DNA of 64,000 nt from Malaya genurostris (GCF_030247185.1 NC_080571.1:17205631-17269630), one strand, 5' to 3'. Shown: positions 45,069 to 56,959, counted from the first letter of the stretch. Program-made: numbers and translations. Notes: generated by a model not told the origin, from the sequence alone.

Positions 45069-46154
45069 TTTAACGCGCACAATTTTCAATTTACGCACTT
45101 TAATAGACTGAGTTTGACAACTTTTTCCGCGGGAAAATAAAATACTTTTTCAATTAAAACACTTTCGGTAAATATGATTACAGATTTCAGTAATATGTTC
45201 CAATACCGACTAGTTCGGCAATGAAGTTTACAGAATTCGTTAAGTCGATAGACAATTTTAGAAAAAATCGCGGACCTTTCGGTGTTTTTCGTATTACTGG
45301 TTATATTCGGTAATTTGTTTTACCGAACTCCGTATGATTTTTAAGTGTGTATAGAAATAACCGATATTTCGGTACATGGGTTTTATTTTACAACAATTAT
45401 GCAAATTTTCACAGAACGATCAGTTTAACGTTAATTTTCATTACAGAATTCTGTATTAGATATACAATTGATACAGTAAACCTGAATAGTCGCCGAATAC
45501 GGTAAAAATCATACTGTCCGTTTGGTAAAGTTATCTTCCAATAACCGAACTTCTGTGAAAACTGATTGTCATGACACTAACTGTCAAACAGTTATTAAAA
45601 TATTCAGTGAGTGTCTTTTTATTAACTAAACGAAAAAAATGTTGAAGGGTTCATCGAATGGATTGAGGTACAGGTGATAAAAGTTTTTAAGACATTAGAG
45701 CCACTAACAGCTTTTTGTTTACTTATAGGCAGAAAATAATTGTGTATCACTTGTCCCCTTGCTGCCAACACAAATCGTTCAAGGGTAATTTTTGTTGGAC
45801 TCGACGGATTGTGCAGTATTTTGGAAGGCGCTCATAATTCCGGTCAGTCGGAACATCTGACACTTTTTAAATTTCTCGTGGAATAAAACCATTTTCTTCA
45901 TTCGTTTTTGTGAATGTGTGTTGTTTTTTGAAATTCGAAAATCCAGAATTTCAACCAAAGGAAAACAAACAAACAAAAATTACCGAACAATCTGTTAGAT
46001 CCATTTGGTTTACAGTTTACGGTAGTTGTTTGACAGTTCAGCAATTACCGAACGATCGGTAATGAGTTCAATTACCGAACTGATTACCGAACGTTCAGCT
46101 GTTGAAAATTCGGTAAAAAAAAAACCGAATACTGCGAAATTTTCTAAGTGTGTA

Positions 46155-48361
46155 GGACAGGATCTGACCACTGGTTTCTTTTTCCAGAAATATATTTCTC
46201 TTATTCCGTTTGCTCCCTGTTATAGATAATACATCCGTCGCAACCATTTTGCCATTTGTTATTCATTCTTAAAAGCTTCTCCCCTTATGACATGCGTTAT
46301 TTATTATTTAAAAATATTTAGACAAAGGTTATATTAGCCAAAAATATTGCTTTGAATTCATTTTGATCAGATGTTTGTTTTGAAGAAATCTTTTTATTAA
46401 AAAAGTTTACTAACATTTTTCAAAAGCTCTTTTTTTTGGCACTTAAATTTTGCCACTTTATTCACTTTATTAACTAAAGATAATTAATTATTCAAGGGTC
46501 TGGAGTTCAACCAACATATTTCGTTTCCTCATCCATATCATACTTCGCAATTGCAAGCTTTCTCTTTGTATCATCCAGTGGTTGTTGGATACATTGGTGA
46601 AAAAAAATTATTCACATGTCATCAAATGTATGATTAAAGAGCTTAACTCACCTAATGGTGCGATAATACCTCTTGTCGTTCAAACAATTTCAATAAACGT
46701 AGAAAAATATTGTAAAATAAGCAAATTCCGAGTAGTTCTAAAATTGTTTGTTGTTGATATGGTTGCAAAATGCAAAAAAAAGACTAACTTCTGTAAACTT
46801 GCCTTAAAGCTTTTTATAAATTATATAGGTTGTGCTATATGCTTAAACAACTTTCCTTGTTCAAAATTCAAAGCTTTTTTTTTCCTTAGTAACATTTATG
46901 AAAACATGAGTTATATGAGAAAAGCATCATTACATCACATTATGTGGGTTAAAACAGTTTTTTTACAATAATCTGTGCTTTCGCGCATTTCGTGAGTATT
47001 AGTCCTTTCATCCCAAAGTATTGAAAGCCTAGTCCATCGTGCTCATAAAGTTGTATCTAATAATTTTACAGCTCAATCTTTCTTCTAATGCTCTGGAAGT
47101 ATACATTTATCTTAATGTATGAGAATTGAATTTTTCATAGGAAATCAAAATAGTAACAACATAATTGGTACAATTAAATTTGTTGTTTAATAACAACATC
47201 AAACCATGTTAAAAAATTCAAAGGTTTGAAAATATCTAAGATTTTTCGTTTAATATTCCTTCTGTCACTTGCTTTACCGGTACCGACTTTGAAACTCACT
47301 GCGTAGTGACTCTTGTCGCCCAGATTCGACTGCAAGAATACGGTAAGAGTTCATCGAAGTTCATCCTGGTGACTTTTGTCACTTCATTCGACTGTCAGAA
47401 TCGCGTGACTCGGGTGACTCGACTTATCTCACCTCACTCGACTCGCAGAACAAGGGCCACTGCTGAAACATTCATTATCGAGTTTTTTAATCATTTTTTT
47501 TTATTCTTTTTGCATGCTAGTATTCGATTCATAAGAAAAATATATGAAAATCTAGCAAATGGTTCAAGTCTTCACTCTAAATTTTATAATTTTCACAATT
47601 GTTTAGTTTTAAGCTCGTCATTTTGGGCAGCGCAGCAATAGCATTGTGGAATTGCCTACATTTCGGATAATTTTTACTGTGTTGTTGCCAACATTACGGA
47701 TGAGATGTTGTCATTCTTCTTGTTTACTCAAAAATAACGAAGTTTGAGATATTTTGCAATCGGAATGTTGACACAATAATGCTGACCGAAAATTTCTTTC
47801 AAGGATAGATTTATTTTTTCTATTCTTACTGAATATTTATTTCAATAAAAAAACGTGCAGGTAAAAAAAAACAAAAAAGTGATTACGGTAAATATTAATT
47901 CTAAACATGAATTAAATCTGTTCGAAAAAAACTTAAATTTATAGAACTTATCTTTGGGTAGCAACGCGGTTCAATATGTGATTTTTTATCGTTATTTTCA
48001 CAAACACATAAGAGAATAATAATGAGTTAATCTATTATTATATGTTATATCTTATTTTTGGAAGCAAACTTACATAACAAACAATATCTTTTCTTTTTGC
48101 ATTCCCTGCAAAGCATGTTTGTGATTTATCATAATGGTTCCGTTCCAATTTCGAAAATGAACTTGAAAGCTTCTCAATCTTTGTAGATATTCATATTTCC
48201 AAGGCAAGATCAGTTTGATTATTCTTAATCAACGAATAATAAATAGTGATAAATAATGTGTAATATGTTAAACACTGGAAAATGATGTTAGTAATTTGGT
48301 GTCGCGACTTTTGTTTTGGTACCCTTTCATATTTCTATAAAGTGTTAGTGATCAACTAGTT
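46155..48361. other. no gene seen; AT-rich spacer with repeat relics
   Basis: Decayed 'CACCTAATGGTGCGATAATA' (46648) and 'GAAAAGCATCATTACATCAC' (46918) relics of the 'CCACCTAGTGG' termini flank a 129-codon frame that is not coding-like. 47280-47470 is more GC-rich, with repeated 'GACTCG...TCGACT' words. Contains the presumed 3' flank of the gene at 48362. Confidence 0.4.
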
Positions 48362-50160
48362 TTACTTTTCATCGTCGGCTTTTTTGAACACATTTTTCAT
48401 CATGTGCCGTTTGATATCTTTGGTAGACCTGCGCAAGCTGTGGCGCAGCGTAGACCCCATCTTATCGGTCGAACTACCGGTGATGGGTTTATAGTCGTTG
48501 CTGGACGGTTGTTTAAACACAGTCCGCGGAGCCTCCGCTATGATGGACATTTCCAGTACCGTTTCCTTGCAGTGCTCTTCATCGTCGGTTTTATTTTTAT
48601 TCGTCTTTCGACGCAAGCTATGTCGAATGGAGGAAATCAATCCGCTACTGTGGGATTCACCAGATTGACAGTCAACTTCCAGTTCCTGATGTTTGGGATG
48701 AATCAGTTTCCGGAAGCTACGGCGTATGGCGTCTTTAACCTTGTGCGTTTTGCCACCGGCACTTACGGGTTCCGGTTGTTTGAAATCCACTTCCAGCTGC
48801 GGTTTCGGATCTTCCTTTTTCCTGTAAGCCCTTTGAAACGGTGCAGGATTGGCAAACAAATCCACGTCCTGTTCTTCGTCTTCGAAATCATCTACTTCTT
48901 CGAATTGAATGTCCGGATTGGTCACGTTGATACGGATCTCTTCTTTGATGGAAGTTTCTTTGACAATGGTGAAAGTCGTTTGAGTTGGAGCTGAGATATC
49001 GATAACTTTGGCGGCGACTTCTTCAGTTGGTTGCTCTCCAACTTCAGTGATTTTACATTCATCATTTTCACCGTCCGATTCTTCAAGTTGCTTCAACTTC
49101 ATCGACAGATTGCTGATGTGTTTAACGTCGATTAAACTACGGCGACCTTTCCGAGCACTGGTCGATTCCCCGTTGGTTCGCTGCTTGAGAGCCTTCGCTT
49201 CGTTGATGCTATTCTCGAGTTCCAATTGATAGCAATCAAGTTCTTCGCCGATATCCAACGGTTCCTCACTAATAACCGATAGTGATTTACGTTTGGCGAC
49301 GGTTGCGTTACGTTTGGGCGTAAGCAAATTACCGTCCTTCGATGGATCAGGACTAAAAACCAAATTTTTCGCCAACATTTGACAAGGAGTCAATGCACTC
49401 GCTGGCAATTCCTGCAAGAAACAAAAATGTAAATGCTACAATCAACCGACATAGAAAATAACGGAAAACCTACCTGAAAATTGATTCGATGATTGATGGA
49501 AGGAGTAAACGGAACAGCCAATGCATAGGTTGGCATTTCCAGGGCCGGATTTTCGATACCTTTCATTCCATCGGCCGAATTGCTTTCCCGCACTGCAGCT
49601 TCCACTGCCGCCGATGGGCGAACAATCTCAAACGGATTAATTCCTTCTCCGTTATCTTTTCCTTTGATGTTCAACCCACTGTTCACAAAGCAGGACGCAT
49701 TTTGTTTCCTTTCCGTCTCTTCGCAACGTACCACCTCGAACGGGTTAACGGATGGTTTATCGATTGCTGCCAAATTTAAAGCCGGATTAACGAAGCAGCT
49801 ATCCTCAAAGTCTGAATGTTTTTTCTTTTTCTTCGGAGGTTTTCGTATAACCTCGTAGGGGTTTTCCCCGGTAACCGAGGCCAGCTCGGCAATGGATTTT
49901 ACCTCCATGCATGAATCGGAGAAAATGTTGTAATTCTCCTTGTTGCTGCTGTTGTACTTGAAGCTAGGGTTCTCGAATGAACTTCCGTCGATTTGTTTGT
50001 TGTGAATCGGTGTCGACGATGGAATGCTGAATGTTTGGTCCGAAAACGAAAGAAATGGATTGGTTTCCGTATTCCGTTTGCGCTTTTTTCCGGGGGTTTC
50101 AATCGACACCGGCGGAGGCGGAGGCAACTCGAATTGGCAGTTATCCACTATTGGAGCCAT
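48362..50160 (-). CDS. unrecognised nuclear-type protein, 578 residues, two exons
   Basis: Exons 49474-50160 and 48362-49411 (minus) join in phase 0 over a 62-nt GTAGGT/GCAG intron, giving 578 residues from ATG at 50160 to TAA at 48362-48364. I do not recognise the family. Seen in the sequence: a Pro run at 13-17; a basic cluster GKKRKRN at 24-30; an alternating repeat in the first exon, NP(Y/F)E(V/I)(V/I)R at 100, 139 and 175 with (E/V)N(P/S)(A/S/G)(L/F) near 63, 124, 159 and 203; a KKKKK stretch at 110-114; a Glu/Asp-rich centre (400-415); and three basic motifs IRRSFRKL (458), IRHSLRR (491) and LRHSLRR (551). It is mostly disordered-looking with no membrane segment. The strong reading frame in an otherwise repeat-filled region and the clean splice make it a real host gene. 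Confidence 0.85.
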
Positions 50161-51769
50161 TGCAGTGCAGTAGTGACCTTGTTGCGAATCAAGTGACCGG
50201 CACTGTAAAGGATATTAACGGTTTAGTCGAGGCCTTTATACCAACAACCTTTACGACGCACAGATACTTCCAATTGATTGGCTCAACTGTTTATTATAAT
50301 ATTACGAACTGAATCACTAGATTGTGCACAAAATGAACCTTATACAAAGTACTTTTAATTCAAGAAATAACTTGTTTTGCGATTGCAGTTTTCCTCCGTT
50401 TTACTCTGGCGCAACTGATTTTTGTTTTGAGCGGTACCGCTGTTGGCAGTACTGGTTTCAAATCGAAATCGACACATTTTATGGCTGGCAGCAGCAGTGC
50501 AGTGCCATCTTTAAATCAAATGTTGTGCATCGTAACATCCGACTATTAGATGGCGCAGCATAAAAGTGCCCCATAAAAAACATTTCTGATTTTCTTAACG
50601 ATTAAACCGATATTGCGGATTGGCACATTGTCGCAAAGCTGATTTACCGGTAGTGACATCTGCCAATAGAAAATGGAACCAAGAAAAGGAGGATTCGTTC
50701 GGAAATTGTCATCGGTAGTAGTGATTTGCAACATTTTTATCGTTTATTCAATAGTACAAATAGATATCAGCAATGAAAGTACACTCAGAGTAGAAGAAAA
50801 TCGATTTCAAAGTGATTACTGCTACTTTTTTTAATGTGGACCACATTTTTGTTTTCTAAATAGAGGTGCAAACTAGAAACTCAAGAAAAATACACGTAGA
50901 AAAGTGGTCAGGTTTTGAACAATTACAGCTCAGTCAATTTTGTATCAATTATTAATATTATGTCACCATTTGATTCGAAATATTTCTACGTATTGATTTG
51001 AATGTACATAGCCATGTATTTTTAGTTGTATATCATTGCAATGTTGATGAATAGCTAGCAGTGTCCTATTTGGTCTGTAAAAAATCTCCCGCATACCGAA
51101 TTTCCCTAACGTAGACGACGGTTTTGAAGGAGTAAGCGATATATCAATTGGAAAGCATCGCTCTGATTGGTCAATCGATCTAAAAGCGAAGCTGTTGGAA
51201 GCACACGAATCTATAAATAGAAGCAAAATTATAGCTAACGTTTCAGTATGCTAGAGGTAGGTTGTTGCTAGACAGCAAGACAAAAAGTGCCATAAAACGA
51301 TTTGAAGCTTCAACTGGTATGCTTTGATCTTGTGTCATGCAAGATCGGATTTCATAAGAAATCGTTGAAAAGGTGGAGTAATTAAAAATTTTCCTACCGA
51401 TTTGACAACTCTTGATGAAAGTATCATCTGTAAACAAGAAGCGCCTCTACATTTCAGTTTTGCAACAATGTGCCAATTAAATCTGCGGGTAATTTTATCG
51501 TCTCATTTACTACTTCCAGTAGTAAAAAATTTGGAAACCTTTTAAAATGACGAAAATAAATAGTTTCGTCCTTTCATTATAGCAATTGAAGTATCGCCCT
51601 GTTTGTTGGCATGGAACATGGAGGGCGAAACTTACATAAACAAATGGAATGACAGTTTTGCCCTTTATAGTTCTTTGTATTACTAAAATTGAGATTTTTT
51701 GAGAATCCGAATTTTTAGGCAAAATTGTAGGATTTTGAAGCGTTTATTTGTAGGAACTGTATTAGGTTT
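50161..51769. other. 5' flank of the 48-50 kb gene; no other gene seen
   Basis: 50161-50560 is the likely 5' UTR and promoter on the minus strand; no TATA box stands out. The rest is AT-rich with only short frames. Confidence 0.4.
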
Positions 51770-52122
51770 TGCACGAACATGACATAACCTCACAAAAATG
51801 AACAGAATGAACTTTTTTTGACAGTCGACGTGTACTTGTTTACAGTTTAAAAGTTCATCAGAAGTTCATCGTTCGAATGTAAAATTGCAAGTCGCCTCAC
51901 ACTCAACAGATTCATACATATATCGCTCCTTGATGCTGGAAACACATACAGGGCAATCTGTTTAGTTATTTTCACTGTGGAATGCGTTTTTAACAGACAC
52001 TTTCTCGTCATTTTTTCAATTTTTAACTTGCAGTCGCAAAACAAAACAAGTACACGGCAACTGTCAAAGATGAACTTGATTCATCGGCAGTTCATTTGTG
52101 TCGTCATCGTGCAAAACCTAAT
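51770..52122. mobile_element. 353-bp MITE with 'ATTAGGTTTTGCACGA' ends
   Basis: ATTAGGTTTTGCACGA at 51771-51786 and its exact complement at 52107-52122, with further imperfect pairing inward (AAGTACACG, GAACTT...). A second, right-end relic is near 52330-52405 (GTTCATTTGTGTCGTCACGA...AAACCTAATAGATC). Confidence 0.65.
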
Positions 52123-53060
52123 TGATTTGTTTACTTTTGTAAGATTCGCCCTTGCTTGAAAAACTGACCATTTACGGTCCGTATCGCTTAAATAAACTTT
52201 TAAAACATTTGTTCGCGATTGAATACGGTTCGTTTTTGATATTTATTTAATAAAAGTGACTAGTTGCAAAGTGTAAAGATGATTGTTTTAGATTTTAGAT
52301 AGCTCTTTGATTTTTGTTTAAGCTTGTTTGTAAACAGAACCGCTGAACTGTCAAGGATGAATACTTGTTCATTTGTGTCGTCACGATAAAAAACCTAATA
52401 GATCCTTAAAGCAGCCCTTACACGTGACAATATTATTGTCAATCTAAAGTATTCAAGCGTTTGGAGTTTCAAATATGGCGAATGAACATTATTGTTATAG
52501 AATGATAGATTCAATCAGCATTTATTCTTCATAGCTTCGTGAGTCATTGTCGCGCTCACAGGAATATTCAACGGTGAAATGTTTTAGTTTTTCTATCAAC
52601 AATAATTGACTTATAATTCCATAATGGTGACTTTTAAGTTGACATGGAATTCCAACGTCCAATATGTAACGTCAAGTCAGATCATACAACTCTCAGTCTG
52701 ATGAGAAAGTTTCATGATGCCATGACTTCTTCGAATATCAGTTCAAATTATAGTATAAATGCATATCAGTGTTCATTACTTGGCTCATCAACAAATATTT
52801 GCACAAAATATTTCCATTTTAATTAGTGATTTGTCCATTGATTAATAAACTTTCACCTCGTCATTGCAATCAAATACTAACAGATAGCAATCAGACGGAA
52901 AAGTTTGATTTTTATCTTTGTTACTTCTTGTGAAATTTGTATAAATCTGTATTAAGTTTAGAAAAACTGTATAAAATCTGTACTCTGTATTAAGTATGTA
53001 TGTGCATGTGAAAATCTGTATAATACAGATAAATCTGTATAAATGGCATCTCTGCCTGGC
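52123..53060. other. no gene seen; 'TCTGTAT' repeat relic at the right end
   Basis: 52920-53050 has repeated AATCTGTAT(T/A)(A/T)A words ending in ATGGCATCTCTGCC. It resembles 13880-13950 and the hAT-like MITE at 56282. Confidence 0.4.
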
Positions 53061-53084
53061 AGATTTCCCCCAAGCGATATCAGA

Positions 53085-53185
53085 TCTACGGAAATCTCCG
53101 TAGATCTACGGATTCGACCAATCTACGGAATTTTGATTTTTTCTTCGGAAATCTACGGAAATTTGAATTTATCAACGGAGAACTA
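53085..53185. repeat. short tandem 'ATCTACGGA' repeat
   Basis: ATCTACGGA or close variants (GATCTACGGA, AATCTACGGAA, GAACTACGGA) recur about seven times in 100 bp, in a stretch that also contains the complement TCCGTAGATC. Confidence 0.7.
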
Positions 53186-54595
53186 CGGAAACTAGTTTTG
53201 TTTGACGAGCAAAAAAAAAGCTTTTCACCCCGAGAGCTTCCGAGAAAAATGCCAATCTACGGAAATGACGCTACTACTATCTGGCTTCGCTGTTGCCCCC
53301 CAGCGTCTGCCAACAAGCTAACAACCGTTTCCGGCAGAGAATTACGCCTAGCGGTTATTAACACTTCTGTTGGATTTTTACCAAACAAAACTGGCAGGAC
53401 CGTGTTAAATCGGTTCTTCTTTTAGTTCCATTCATTAGAAATTTGAATGCAGGGCAATAACATATCTTTTGCGCTACCAAATATGCAAAGCTTCTTCTAT
53501 CAATATACAAGTATTTGCATTTCATTTACCTGCTCTCAAAACTCGTTTTCATTTTTGGAAGTACCTGCAGGATTGACGAATATTAAATGAAGTCGAACAG
53601 AAAAAGAGAAAGGAAGAGCGATCTTGCAAGACGTCACGTGGCGAGAGAATGACGCCAAAATTCGCCTGCTAAATTATGACAGTTGCCAGAATGTTTCTTG
53701 GCTTTTGTCGGCTGCCAGAATTTCTCACAAGTGGGTTTTCGGCCGAATGTTCGGACGAGAATCGGTAAACATTGTATGCCAAGTCGTTGCCCAATTCCGA
53801 ATAAACTTCGACACCAACCGAGCAAACTGAATTGTAGCTCTAAATCTAAATCTTAAATTTTTCGGATAAACATTCCTGCTCCAAACCTAGGAATAAAATA
53901 GAGCGACAAATATAAAAAATACCTCTATTTAATCTACCTAGTGGTACAGACAAACAGGCAGGACACTTAAATTAGATTCTTTAATCATTTTAACGGTCAT
54001 TTCGAATATTCCTTTAGTTGGGACAGTACTCGCATATGTCAGGATGGCGCCTCGTTACCCTATCAATTTGTAAATTTAACATCCTGTCTGTCATCTAGAC
54101 TGTGTTTATTTTTTTCATTTAAATACAGAGTTGCCATTCATACAGAATTATTTGTAATGTATTGATTTGTATACGTCCATGCGAATTTCATGCAGGATAC
54201 AGATTTAATACACATTGCCAAAACTATATACAGAATTGTGCTTACTTCTCATACTCCAACGCAATACAAAATCGAACCCGTTTGGTTACAATATTTACAC
54301 TTAATTTCGGGTGAAAATTACCTACACAATAAAAAATAGTCTAGATGATCAACGTTGAGTCAAATAAATGGTTACCTTCCAACATCGCGAAAAAGTAAAT
54401 ATATTATCAACGTAATCCAATAATTTATTGTGACGATTCATTTTCAAATATTATGATGAAATCAGGCATCCCTGCAAGCAGCTGATCGGTGTTGACAAAC
54501 GATGGTTTCCCATGGTGTTGACAAACTAGTAAAAAAACTTTTACATAACACAAGGGGTGTACCTATAGTAAATAGTTCGCACAGTACAATATATC

Positions 54596-55674
54596 AATAA
54601 GTCCCGAGACTAACAATGGAAACAACATTTTTTTTGCAAAATTTTTTTTTATTCATCAACAATTCCTTTTAGGGTGATACAATGGTTCCAACGTTTTTCC
54701 AATTTTTCAATACCATGTTTATAAAAAAAATTATTTTTCGCTTCAAAATAAGCTTCAGTTTCAGCGATGACCTCCTCATTTGAGCCAAATCTTTTTCCCT
54801 GGAGCATTTTTTTAAGATCAGCAAAGAGCCAGTAGTCACTGAGAGCTAAATCTGGCGAGTATGGGGGGTGGGGAAGTAGATCAAAGCCCAATTCGTTCAA
54901 TTTCGCCATTGTTTTCATCGACTTGTGGCAGGGTGCATTGTCTTGATGAAAAAGGATTTTTTTCTCTGCATGTGCGGTCGTTTTTTTGCGATTTCCTCCT
55001 TCAAACGCACCAGTAAGTCAATATAATAATCACTGTTGATCGATTTACCTTTTTCGAGGTAGTCAATGAAAATCACGCCATGCGTGTCCCAAAAAACTGA
55101 CGCCATGACTTTGCCAGCTGAGTGCTGCGTTTTCAGACGCTTCGGACGGCTTTCGTCAGCTGTGCGCCACTCAGATGACTGCCGCTTCAACTCTGGAGTG
55201 TAGTGATGTATCCATGTTTCGTCCATGGTCACGTAACGACGCAAGAAATCTTTTTTGTTGCAAGTAAATAACGATAAACTGCTTTCTGAATCATCGACTC
55301 GTTGCTGTTTTTGTTCCATCGAAAGCAATCGCGGCACCCACTTGGAAAAAACCTTTTTCATGCTCAATTTTTCATGAAGGATAGTAAATACACTTCCATA
55401 TGATATCTGTGTCATCTCATCAATCTCGCGGAGCTTCACTTTACGATCTTTCATTATAATTTTTGTCACTTCACTCACATTTTCCGGTGTAACATTTTTT
55501 AAACAAACTACAAAACGACTTTACTTCAACCTCGATAACTCAGCTGTTTCTGGTCGGATCGACCTTAAATTTTGACCCGTTTGCAGCAAAGATTAGTACT
55601 CAAGAAAGACGTGGTTACTGGTTTACTACGAACGCCATCTCTGCTTTAGTCTCGGGACTTATTGATCCATGTGT
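54596..55674 (-). mobile_element. mariner copy 2, one terminus clipped
   Basis: The right end TTATTGATCCATGTGT is complete with TA at 55675-55676. The left end starts at TCAATAAGTCCCGAGACTAA, lacking the outer nine bases found at 18197. It interrupts family C copy 3 at TA. Confidence 0.88.
54649..55490 (-). pseudogene. mariner transposase pseudogene, N-terminus deleted and frameshifted
   Basis: The minus strand reads VTKIIMKDRKVKLREIDEMT, then the first catalytic block (VTMDETWIHHYTPELKRQS, near 55230), AGKVMASVFWDTHGVIFIDYL near 55090, a frame shift in an A-run near 54985, the second block with HQDNAPCHKSMKTMAKL near 54920, and the signature YSPDLALSDYWLF near 54850 (the usual proline-serine context is changed). 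About 70 N-terminal codons are deleted between the leader and 55490. Copy 1 lacks the catalytic middle and this copy lacks the DNA-binding start. Confidence 0.88.
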
Positions 55675-55756
55675 TAGGTGGAACTAGTGCATAACGAAAA
55701 ATTATATTTATAAGCATTTACTCATACTGTCATGTCTGTTAGTCTGTGCTAGTGGT

Positions 55757-56270
55757 GTAATAATGCCTTTCTGTTGTCATTCAAACAGTCTTATTAGAAC
55801 ATATTATTTTCATTAGGGTAATTTCTGACCCGGATTTGGGGTGGATTTGACATAAATTAATTCCGATTGATTTTGTTCGTTCATTAGAGCGGGTTTGCGC
55901 TTACTTCACATATCAGGCAACATTCTCGAAACGAACTTGACCGTTGCTCACTTTCGGAAAAAAGTGTTTAGAGAAAAAAAAAGATTTGTCGGTAACACAG
56001 AGATGCTAGGTAAAACATTCATATATCTTCGGGCAGAGTGGTAAAAGTCTGCAAATCGAAAAATGGTCGGCGGACTTTCATTTCTCTTTAAACTATGACA
56101 CAAATTTGGCGAGTAAAACAAAAAAAAAAAAAACGACGCGACCAATTGAAAAGTCTTTAAATGTTGACGAAAGTCTGTGATAAACTCGACTTGATAAAAA
56201 ATCTGTAGATTTGTAGTCAAATCTGCAGACCTGGCATCTCTGCGGTAACGTAACTTGTATATACGATTAT
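55757..56270. other. no gene seen
   Basis: Continuation of the 'CCTAGTGGTGTAATAATGCCT' terminus at 55750-55775, then AT-rich sequence. A 114-codon minus frame at 55948-56292 has a hydrophobic, low-complexity composition and no domain. Confidence 0.4.
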
Positions 56271-56281
56271 ATCTTTGGAGC

Positions 56282-56765
56282 AGAGTTGCCATTTTAGAAT
56301 CTGTGTTTCAACTTAAAAAAATCTGTATACCATCTGTGTTGCATATTTTCGATCATTATCTGTGAAAATTCTTAAATTAATACATTAATATTCTTAAAAA
56401 TCTGCGAACTCTCGGTTGATTTTTCATTAGGGCGTATAAACAAGTGACAGTTTCTCTTTAATAACTCTCTCTTTCGTTTTTTGCGATGTGATTAAAAAGA
56501 TTTTCTTTGATTTCACTACTTTGTTTAAAAGTTGAAAGTTTCGGGTATCATTTTATGCAAATAGTTGAGTGTTAAACGTGGAAACCGCTTGGTAATTATT
56601 AGAAGAGAAAGTAAACAAAGAGAAACTGTCACCTGCTTATACGCCTTAATGAAAAATCAACTGAGAATTTTGATAAAAACTGTGTTCTGTGACACAGAAT
56701 CTGTATGACAAAATAGACAAAAAGTCTGTGGTGTTACAGAAAAATCTGTGAATATGGTAACTCTG
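56282..56765. mobile_element. 484-bp hAT-type MITE with perfect 8-bp target duplication
   Basis: The ends CAGAGTTGCCAT and ATGGTAACTCTG are inverted repeats with one mismatch, flanked by CTTTGGAG at 56274-56281 and 56766-56773. Eight-bp duplications and a CAGAG terminus are the hAT signature. The insertion splits a relic of the 168-bp-unit family (ATATCTTTGGAGTCGGAAGT). Confidence 0.8.
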
Positions 56766-56959
56766 CTTTGGAGTCGGAAGTATCTGCAATTTGATCTTTG
56801 AACTTGATCAATGATCCAATAGTAGCTTAGAATTAAAAAAACGGATCTACGCAAAATGGACGAAGGGAAAAAAGTTATCCGGCGGTTGCGGCCTAAAACT
56901 AAAAGTAAATGACATTCGAACTTAGTACTGAATTCACACATGAAAAAAGTTGCTCATCA

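Larger units (their letters stand above)
36267..45349 (-). mobile_element. two-gene DNA transposon with CACTA-like architecture (family B)
   Basis: Termini CACACTTAAAATATATTACA and, as complement of the right end, CACACTTAAAAATCATACGG, each followed by (A/G)A(A/G)(C/T)TCGGTA. TA is duplicated at 36265-36266 and 45350-45351. Both ends carry many TTCGGTAA/TTACCGAA sites in both directions. Two genes run leftward: a C2H2/DDE-like transposase (45068 to about 40137, broken) and a seven-exon protein (38994 to 36675, intact). After subtracting nested insertions (39312-40167 and 42635-44989) the element is about 5.9 kb. Terminal CAC, subterminal repeats and a two-gene layout fit the CACTA (CMC) superfamily. 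A KDZ-type transposase is the alternative. Confidence 0.8.
36207..46152. mobile_element. 0.86-kb non-autonomous CACTA-like element (family A), split by a 9-kb insertion
   Basis: The left 58 bp (36207-36264, CACACTAAGATTTAATTTCT...) and the right ~0.8 kb (45352-46152, ending TTTCTAAGTGTG) are the two halves of the same element seen whole at 39312-40167. The flanking TA (36205-36206, 46153-46154) is duplicated. Joining the halves at TATA reproduces the junction sequence of the intact copy. Confidence 0.85.
53945..55748 (+). mobile_element. family C element, copy 3, carrying a mariner
   Basis: Degenerate left end TACAGACAAACAGGCAGGAC, good right end CTGTCATGTCTGTTAGTCTG, TG. The 7-bp duplication CTAGTGG is at 53938-53944 and 55749-55755, lying within a 'CCACCTAGTGGTGT' terminus. 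The body is collinear with 44269-44989 once the mariner at 54596-55674 is removed. Confidence 0.85.

Noticed and set aside
48404..48994. 196-codon plus-strand frame
   Set aside because: Antisense shadow of the real minus-strand exon at 48362-49411, whose splice and composition are coherent.
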